From Fidelibacterota bacterium (lineage in GTDB: Bacteria; Fidelibacterota; Marinisomatia; Marinisomatales; UBA8229): a stretch of DNA of 11,531 nt. Location of the stretch: assembly GCA_003535775.1 (NCBI GenBank), contig DPYO01000232.1, positions 7,365-18,895 on the forward strand. The letters run 5' to 3'. The position numbers and the translations under genes were made by a program. Shown one piece after another: positions 6,273 through 11,531 of this stretch. Position 1 is the first letter of the stretch, and every line of letters begins with the position of its first letter. Below the pieces are notes generated by a model that was not told where the DNA came from, searched no databases, and saw nothing but the letters and a program-made list of their open reading frames with translations.

Positions 6273-7367
6273 ATGTCTTTCAGCACCGGATTATTGTTAT
6301 TACTTCTTGGTATTGCTATTGGAGCAGTGGTCATTCTACTGATAAAACGGAATAATCTCCCGGATCAGCAGCAGATAAAAGATGCCTTTGGCAATCTTTC
6401 CAAAGAAGCCTTGGACCAGAATATCGAAACATTTATGAAGATCGCTGAAAGCAAATTTGGTGATCTTATGAAAAGCAGTAACGCCCAACTGGATGAGAAG
6501 AAGAAACTCATTGATTCAAGTCTCGAGGATCTGAAAAAACAACTTGAGGGCCTGAACAAACAGACCACAGAACTCACCGGTCAAATGGTGGAGTCGAAAA
6601 AAGGCGTTACGGAGCTGGCTGATACCACGACCCAATTACGGCAGATTTTATCAAGTTCCCAGGCGCGGGGCCAATGGGGTGAACGTATGGTGGAAGATAT
6701 CCTTTCGTTTATTGGCCTTACTGAGGGGATCAACTATGAAAAGCAAAGCCAGGAAGGTACTGATCGTCCGGATTTCAAATTTATCCTTCCTGATGGAAAA
6801 CACATTAACATGGACGTGAAATTTCCTTTAAGTCATTATGAGAATTTCTTGGCTTCGGATAATGAAACAGAACAGGAAAATGAAAAGAAGGCATTTCTGA
6901 AAGATGTTCGTAATCATGTGAAAGCAATCTCCGGCCGATCATATATTGATACAAATGCGGGGACAGTAGATTATGTTTTGATGTTTATTCCTAACGAAAG
7001 TATTTACTCCTTTTTAAACCAGGAAGATCATAAGTTAATTGATTTTTCACTGGGGAAAAAGATTTTACTATGTTCTCCCGTCACATTATATGCAATTCTA
7101 TCATTGATTCGGTCGGCCGTAGTCAATTTTCATATGGAGCAAAAAGCAGGTGAAGTACAGAAACTGGTGGTCACCTTTCGTGAACAATGGATAAAATTTA
7201 CAGATAAACTGGATGCTTTAGGCAAAACACTCGTAACTGTTGCTACCCATTATGAAACATTAACAGGACCACGGCGTAATGCTCTTGAAAAACCCATGGA
7301 AAAAATTACTGAACTGCAAATGGGGCAGAGTGAAGATGTCAAACAGATTGAGGATGAAGATGAATAG
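6273..7367 (+). CDS. rmuC: DNA recombination protein RmuC homologue
   Basis: 364 residues. An N-terminal membrane anchor spans about residues 5-24, followed by a long coiled coil (about 35-125) and the RmuC domain (about 128-340). The family hallmarks are present: ARGQWGE at 131-137, RPDFKFILPDG from 165, and MDVKFPLSHYENFL from 180. Asp167, Asp181 and Lys183 form a PD-(D/E)XK-like D...DxK arrangement, in line with the nuclease-like fold proposed for RmuC. In E. coli RmuC limits certain inversion-type rearrangements; it is thought to act on DNA at the membrane. The tail is acidic. The ATG at 6273 lacks a clear Shine-Dalgarno but gives a complete family-length protein. It follows the HD gene by 44 bases, and its end overlaps the next gene by eight bases. 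Confidence 0.95.
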   Translation: MSFSTGLLLLLLGIAIGAVVILLIKRNNLPDQQQIKDAFGNLSKEALDQNIETFMKIAESKFGDLMKSSNAQLDEKKKLIDSSLEDLKKQLEGLNKQTTELTGQMVESKKGVTELADTTTQLRQILSSSQARGQWGERMVEDILSFIGLTEGINYEKQSQEGTDRPDFKFILPDGKHINMDVKFPLSHYENFLASDNETEQENEKKAFLKDVRNHVKAISGRSYIDTNAGTVDYVLMFIPNESIYSFLNQEDHKLIDFSLGKKILLCSPVTLYAILSLIRSAVVNFHMEQKAGEVQKLVVTFREQWIKFTDKLDALGKTLVTVATHYETLTGPRRNALEKPMEKITELQMGQSEDVKQIEDEDE

Positions 7368-7797
7368 GATTGGAAATCTTTTATGTATAACTGGATTTCT
7401 GGTTGGCTGGAATTGTGTGGGCCCTCCAGACCCAGATCATGGACTCGTGGAGAACTTTCCTGTTGTCATCAATACTCCAAATACATTTAGTTTTATTTTA
7501 CGGGGAGAGGATTATTCTTTCGAGGAGGATTACGCATTAAACCTTGTGGTAGATACTACGGATAAGGTGGTCACCACATTTGTTGTGAGTGATTTTGTGG
7601 GTAATGATACCACAGTAATACGGATTAACCAGGATTCCAGTATGGTATGGGAAATATATTCATTTTGGTCCAATAAGGAAGTCATTGAAGAAACTGTAAT
7701 TGATAATGTCTTTTCCCCACCTCCTGATTCAATTTTCTTTACAGGTACTAAATTTACAGGGGTACTAGAGTTTATTTTATCAAAAATTGAACCATAG
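7360..7797 (+). CDS. Small exported protein of unknown function, possible lipoprotein
   Basis: 145 residues from ATG 7360. The open frame extends back to 7279 inside rmuC, but that extension is very basic and would bury the signal peptide. The ATG at 7360 has GAGG at 7350-7353 with six-base spacing and yields a clean signal sequence (MNRIGNLLCITGFLVGWNC). Cys19 followed by VGPPDPD resembles a lipoprotein N-terminus, but GWN before the Cys is not a canonical lipobox. The mature protein is short, beta-rich and acidic, with several Asp/Thr-rich turns. No family recognised. It overlaps rmuC by eight bases, so it is probably co-translated with it. Confidence 0.65.
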   Translation: MNRIGNLLCITGFLVGWNCVGPPDPDHGLVENFPVVINTPNTFSFILRGEDYSFEEDYALNLVVDTTDKVVTTFVVSDFVGNDTTVIRINQDSSMVWEIYSFWSNKEVIEETVIDNVFSPPPDSIFFTGTKFTGVLEFILSKIEP

Positions 7798-7816
7798 TTA
7801 GTTGTAAGATCATTAT

Positions 7817-10780
7817 CTAATTTTCCCAGGCTGGACAGATAAGATGCTTATAATCACACCAGTCACAATGTTTTCCGGGTTCCACTTCAAATTCTTTCCT
7901 TCGAATACTTGCTGCTACTTTATTGATCTTTTCCTCCGTTTTTTCCAATTCGTCAGCTGTAAATGAATGAGATCGAATGGGCTTTTCTTCATCTCTTAAA
8001 AAATGCAATGAAGCGCTTGTAGGTATTCCTCCAAACTTCTCTGAATCCGATTGTTTCAGATACATACTGTAAACAGCCAGCTGCAGATTTGACTTAGCTG
8101 GAGTTGAGGATTTGCTGGTTTTATAATCCACGATATGAACTCCATTTTCATCTTTATCGATGCGGTCAATGGCACCATTTATTGTGATATCATCTAAATC
8201 AAATGAGAATCTTTCTTCCCGCGCAATGACATTTGGTGGATTGTCATTTATTAATTCTGCATAACGAGAAAGCATTTCCTGACCCTGATCAAAAAACTTC
8301 TCTTCACGAACTGTATAATCAAATTCACCTTTTTTCCACTCTTCTTCTAATAATTTAACAATCCGATCTTTTGTCAATTCTTTACCAGACTCATGAAATC
8401 TCTGCAGGACGAAGTGGATGATGTTTCCAAATACTAACTGAGGTTTACTGGCTGTTTGTGGAATGCCATCGATTCGGCCGAACCGATATTTCAACGGGCA
8501 TTGTTCATAGGTTTCAATGGCACTAGCGGAGAGATATAATTTATCGTTGATGGTGGGCTCAAAATCCTGTTCTAACTCTTGAACCAACTTTTTTTCCCAA
8601 TCGCTGGAGCCCAGTTCTAAATCATCACCATCTTCAGAATGATATATAACTTCCAGTGCGTTTGCCAAATCGTGCACTTTATCAAATTGCTCGCTGGCCA
8701 AGGCTTTTTGTATTTTTTGTTCGTATTTAATACGCAAATCCGAATATGACTTCTTGTTTGTATTGACGTCCTGCATAACGGTTTCCTCCATGATATTTTC
8801 AGGTAATTCTTTGACAAATCTTGAGGTGGCTTTTCTAGGTGCCAACAAATACAATTGTTCTTTTGCACGTGTAACAGCCACATAAAACAAGCGGCGTTCT
8901 TCCTCTATATGATGATCTTTAGGGGTAATGTGAGACGATTTTTCATAGGACAACCATTCATCAGGCGGACGGGAAACCATTACCCTTGACCTAAAGTTCA
9001 GCGGAAAACTTCCTGAGCGTAGAAAGGGCAGAAACACAATGGGATATTCACCGCCTTTTACGCTATGGATCGTTGATACTCTTACACCATTGAGTTGTTT
9101 GTATTCTTTCGGGATGATTGTCTGTAATCCACCGGAAATCATAACAGCTTCCAGATATATATTGAAAGCACTCAAGCCATGATCTTTTGGATTACGTCTT
9201 GAAAAGTTTTGAGCACGTTTCAGAAAATCACCCACGTTCAGAATGGCAAGACGATCATCCAGAGTGTATTGGTGATGATATGGCCTTAAAAGATGCGTTT
9301 TTACACAAATCTCCCAGACCATCTCTCCGGAAGATTTCTTTTGAATAATTTTCTGGAAGAATTCAATGTCATCCAGTAATTCCCTGAGGTGGGGAAATTC
9401 CTCAATGAAATTTTGACCGGCATTGATCAATTTGAGACGAGGAGTCTCATCCCGGCTCTGCCATTTATTAAAAAGAATGTGAGCCGTTTCTGATCCACAG
9501 CGCTTTTCAATGAGCCGAAATAAGGCATTGTCCTGGTATTTTCCATTGGCGATTACCTGGCACCATGATACCAGGTCCAACACAGCAGTGATACTGAAAT
9601 ATTTTGGAATCCGTGCCTGGACAGGAATCCCAGACTTTAACAATGCTTTTGCAACGGCGTTTACCTGGGAGTGAGTTCGGCACAAAACAGCAATGTCTTT
9701 ATTGTCCATTCCGTTGTTAAGCAGCTTCGAAATATTATAGTCTAGAAAAGCCAGCTGCTCATTTTTTTCACCCCAGAACAATTTGGGTTTTAAGCCATCT
9801 TTACCATTTTTTGAGAATAAATTTGTATCTTCCCGCTCTGTATTATTTTTTATGGATGCATTAGCAAGATCCAGGATGGATTGAGTAGAACGAAAATTAG
9901 CTTCAAGTGCTATAGGTTCACCTCCGAACCGTTTTTTGAATTCAGAAATATTATATGAGTTAGCACCTCTGAAACTGTATATGGTCTGGTCTTCATCACC
10001 AACGACAGTGATCTGATGGTGATTTTTTGCAATAAGCCCAATGATTTCATTTAAGGCAAAATTATTGTCCTGGAATTCATCGATGATCACATGCTGATAT
10101 TTTTCCTGAACTGCCTGTAATACAGTATCATTCCTCTTGAGTAGGATATAGGCTTGCAAAATCATGTCGCCATAATCCACCACTTTTATGTCCTGTTTCC
10201 ACTGCTGGAATAATGGAAAGATGCGTTTCAGGTCATTTAATTGAGCAGCAGTTTCAGGGGGAAATCCATTTTCTGTAATCCCGGGTGTTTTTTGCTTATC
10301 AATTTCCAAGAGTTCATCCCGGGATCGATTGAAAAACGGAATAAAACTTTCTATGACAGCCCGCTGGGGATTTAATGGAAATTCGTCTGACTCAAAAGGA
10401 CCAAGGTCATCAAAGCGTTTCAAAAGCATGTGGATTGCTTCACTCTCTTCCAAAAGGGCTGGAAGCTTTTCTGAACTGAAATCACGAAATAACTGGTAGC
10501 AGAACGAATGAAATGTTCCAACTGTCATGGCATGGGCAGATTTACCTGCTTTGTTTAAAATACGCTCTTTTAATTCCTGGGCTGCTTTTTCTGTATAAGT
10601 GATTGTCAGAATAGTTGCAGGGTTTACGTTGTAATGTTCAATAAGATATACAATCCGGTGCTCAAGTGTAAACGTTTTGCCAGTTCCTGCACCGGCCAGG
10701 ATCATCAAAGGGGAGGGGGGATGAATTATAGCCTGTTCCTGGGAAGGGGTAGCTAAAATATCTCCCTGGTTATAATTCAT
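7817..10780 (-). CDS. UvrD/PcrA-type superfamily 1 DNA helicase fused to a RecB-like Fe-S nuclease
   Basis: A 987-residue ATP-dependent helicase-nuclease, presumably acting in double-strand break processing. N-terminal SF1A helicase motifs appear in order: Q-motif TPSQEQA (11-17), Walker A AGAGTGKT (29-36), Walker B IIDEFQD (232-238), motif III VVGDEDQTIYSFRGA, motif IV ANFRSTQSI, motif V TIHSVKGGEYPIVF and motif VI YVAVTRAKEQL. The C-terminal third is a RecB-family PD-(D/E)XK nuclease: His789, Asp872 (AIDRID), Asp885 and Lys887 (VDYK). Cys761, Cys972, Cys975 and Cys982 are placed like the 4Fe-4S ligands of AddB, AdnAB and Cas4. Length and layout most resemble a single AdnA/AdnB-like subunit; whether a partner exists elsewhere is unknown. 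ATG 10780 has no clear Shine-Dalgarno. The gene converges on the rmuC operon and is divergent from the sigma gene. Confidence 0.93.
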   Translation of the reverse strand: MNYNQGDILATPSQEQAIIHPPSPLMILAGAGTGKTFTLEHRIVYLIEHYNVNPATILTITYTEKAAQELKERILNKAGKSAHAMTVGTFHSFCYQLFRDFSSEKLPALLEESEAIHMLLKRFDDLGPFESDEFPLNPQRAVIESFIPFFNRSRDELLEIDKQKTPGITENGFPPETAAQLNDLKRIFPLFQQWKQDIKVVDYGDMILQAYILLKRNDTVLQAVQEKYQHVIIDEFQDNNFALNEIIGLIAKNHHQITVVGDEDQTIYSFRGANSYNISEFKKRFGGEPIALEANFRSTQSILDLANASIKNNTEREDTNLFSKNGKDGLKPKLFWGEKNEQLAFLDYNISKLLNNGMDNKDIAVLCRTHSQVNAVAKALLKSGIPVQARIPKYFSITAVLDLVSWCQVIANGKYQDNALFRLIEKRCGSETAHILFNKWQSRDETPRLKLINAGQNFIEEFPHLRELLDDIEFFQKIIQKKSSGEMVWEICVKTHLLRPYHHQYTLDDRLAILNVGDFLKRAQNFSRRNPKDHGLSAFNIYLEAVMISGGLQTIIPKEYKQLNGVRVSTIHSVKGGEYPIVFLPFLRSGSFPLNFRSRVMVSRPPDEWLSYEKSSHITPKDHHIEEERRLFYVAVTRAKEQLYLLAPRKATSRFVKELPENIMEETVMQDVNTNKKSYSDLRIKYEQKIQKALASEQFDKVHDLANALEVIYHSEDGDDLELGSSDWEKKLVQELEQDFEPTINDKLYLSASAIETYEQCPLKYRFGRIDGIPQTASKPQLVFGNIIHFVLQRFHESGKELTKDRIVKLLEEEWKKGEFDYTVREEKFFDQGQEMLSRYAELINDNPPNVIAREERFSFDLDDITINGAIDRIDKDENGVHIVDYKTSKSSTPAKSNLQLAVYSMYLKQSDSEKFGGIPTSASLHFLRDEEKPIRSHSFTADELEKTEEKINKVAASIRRKEFEVEPGKHCDWCDYKHLICPAWEN

Positions 10781-10807
10781 AGGTGAAAATTAGACACAAG
10801 ACATGAA

Positions 10808-10836
10808 ATAATAGAATGAAGAAAATTGAATATGAA
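10808..10836 (-). promoter_or_regulatory. Possible sigma-70-type promoter of the helicase-nuclease gene
   Basis: On the minus strand, TTCATA (10836-10831) and TATTAT (10813-10808) are 17 bases apart. They match the -35 consensus at four and the -10 consensus at five of six positions. Transcription would start near 10801, leaving a leader of about 20 bases. The spacing is ideal but the surrounding DNA is AT-rich, so this is a candidate only. Confidence 0.35.
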
Positions 10837-10881
10837 TTATTTATTGATTATTTTTTTATTTCCACAGTGTAGATTTATTTT

Positions 10882-10906
10882 TTAACCTTTTAACCATTAC
10901 TGCGTC
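10882..10906 (+). promoter_or_regulatory. Possible ECF-type promoter for the sigma-factor operon
   Basis: TTAACC (10882-10887) is followed after 15 bases by CGTC (10903-10906). Many ECF sigma factors read promoters with an AAC-containing -35 and a CGT-type -10 about 16 bases apart, and commonly autoregulate. The expected transcript start, near 10914, would leave only about ten bases before the ATG at 10924, which agrees with the lack of a Shine-Dalgarno there. This is a by-eye match. Confidence 0.3.
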
Positions 10907-10923
10907 AAATATGATAGTTATGT

Positions 10924-11457
10924 ATGAAAAAAGACTATGAACTCATCAAAAACTTTCAAAGTGGCAGTCAAACTGCATTTAATGAGCTGGCCACAAAACA
11001 TTTGGATAATGTGTACCAATTTTTTCTTAAGTATACAAACAATCCTATGGAAGCTGAAGATCTTACTCAAGATGTATTTATTAAACTTTACAAATCACTT
11101 AAACGCTTTCGATTTGAAGCAGAATTTAAAACATACCTTTTTCGAATTAACCTTAATACGGCTCATTCATTTATTCAAAGAAATAGATGGAGAAGTATGC
11201 TCCACCTTGATGAGGTACCTGACTCAGGGGAAAAGGATAAAAACCTGGAGACAGGATGGACAAAGACAGATGTATGGAATAGTGTGTCAAGACTTCCAAA
11301 ACAACAGCGTATGATAGTAATGATGAGGATATCCCAGGAATTACCGTATAAAAATATTGGTGCTATACTTAAGATAAGCGAAAATTCTGCCAAAGTGAAC
11401 TATCATCACGGAATGAAAAAATTAAAAAAGTGGCTTGGAGATTCCAATGAAGTTTAA
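10924..11457 (+). CDS. ECF-family RNA polymerase sigma factor
   Basis: 177 residues with the two-domain layout of group IV (ECF) sigma factors. Sigma region 2 spans about residues 16-88 and includes EAEDLTQDVFIKLYKSLKRF for core binding and -10 recognition, then FKTYLFRINLNTAHSFIQR. Region 4 spans about 118-171, with the LPKQQRMIVMMR helix and a helix-turn-helix from PYKNIGAILKISENSAKVNYH for -35 recognition. A short polar linker separates the domains. The length is typical. The likely role is to redirect RNA polymerase to a small stress or envelope regulon under control of an anti-sigma factor. The next gene overlaps its end by 11 bases and is in the position of such a factor. The signal it responds to cannot be read from the window. 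Confidence 0.93.
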   Translation: MKKDYELIKNFQSGSQTAFNELATKHLDNVYQFFLKYTNNPMEAEDLTQDVFIKLYKSLKRFRFEAEFKTYLFRINLNTAHSFIQRNRWRSMLHLDEVPDSGEKDKNLETGWTKTDVWNSVSRLPKQQRMIVMMRISQELPYKNIGAILKISENSAKVNYHHGMKKLKKWLGDSNEV

Positions 11458-11531
11458 ACAGAAAATAAAACAACTTATGGCTGAAACTGATTTTATCGAT
11501 GATAAAAATAAATTTCTTGATGCATTACATT
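11447..11531 (+). CDS. Start of a gene cut by the window edge, in anti-sigma position
   Basis: ATG 11447 opens a frame that runs to the window end with 28 complete codons (MKFKQKIKQLMAETDF and onward). GGAG at 11437-11440 lies six bases upstream, and the gene overlaps the sigma-factor stop, so it is very likely real and co-translated. The visible part is a charged, probably helical cytoplasmic segment without the His-Cys zinc motif of many anti-sigma factors, which could still follow beyond the edge. Position suggests an anti-sigma factor; the sequence alone does not prove it. Confidence 0.6.
   Translation, partial: MKFKQKIKQLMAETDFIDDKNKFLDALH

Noticed and set aside
7279..7359. N-terminal extension of the small exported protein back into rmuC
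   Set aside because: The added residues are basic, coincide with conserved rmuC coding sequence in another frame, and would bury the signal peptide; ATG 7360 has a well-placed GAGG.
7798..7816. Bidirectional terminator between the convergent genes
   Set aside because: No inverted repeat with a T-run is visible in the 19-base gap or its immediate flanks.

Overview
The window reads as a stretch of bacterial chromosome from a moderately AT-rich Gram-negative bacterium. An outer-membrane-type beta-barrel ending in Phe, several secreted proteins and a FecR-domain/thrombospondin-type-3 architecture fit marine FCB-group lineages such as Marinimicrobia (SAR406) or relatives. That placement is inference from gene style; no rRNA or other phylogenetic marker is present. 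TGA is a normal stop in several genes, so the genetic code is standard.

Region 1 (5-4095, + strand) is a tightly packed run of five genes: a large FecR-domain/TSP3/beta-barrel protein, a short gene that ordinary gene callers would miss, and three small proteins of unknown function, mostly exported or highly charged. The missed gene (2267-2497) encodes a 76-residue SelT/SelW/SelH (Rdx) family protein whose CxxU redox motif is written with an in-frame TGA. It has an excellent Shine-Dalgarno site, a bacterial-SECIS-like hairpin just downstream of the TGA, and a TAA stop overlapped by the next gene's start. This is the main find of the window. The next gene has no Shine-Dalgarno of its own, so its translation may depend on selenocysteine read-through.

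Region 2 (4177-7797, + strand) is a second probable operon: leucyl aminopeptidase PepA, an HD-superfamily hydrolase starting immediately after it, the DNA recombination protein RmuC, and a small exported protein whose start lies inside the end of rmuC.

Region 3 (7817-10780, - strand) is one 987-residue UvrD/PcrA-type superfamily 1 helicase fused to a C-terminal RecB-like PD-(D/E)XK nuclease with four cysteines placed as in the Fe-S nucleases of AddB and AdnAB. It converges on the rmuC operon with a gap of only 19 bases.

Region 4 (10924-11531, + strand) begins an ECF sigma-factor operon, divergent from the helicase. The second gene, at the usual anti-sigma position, overlaps the sigma gene and runs off the window. 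No rRNA, tRNA, CRISPR array, insertion sequence or attachment site was recognised. No intergenic gap exceeds about 145 bases once the selenoprotein is annotated.
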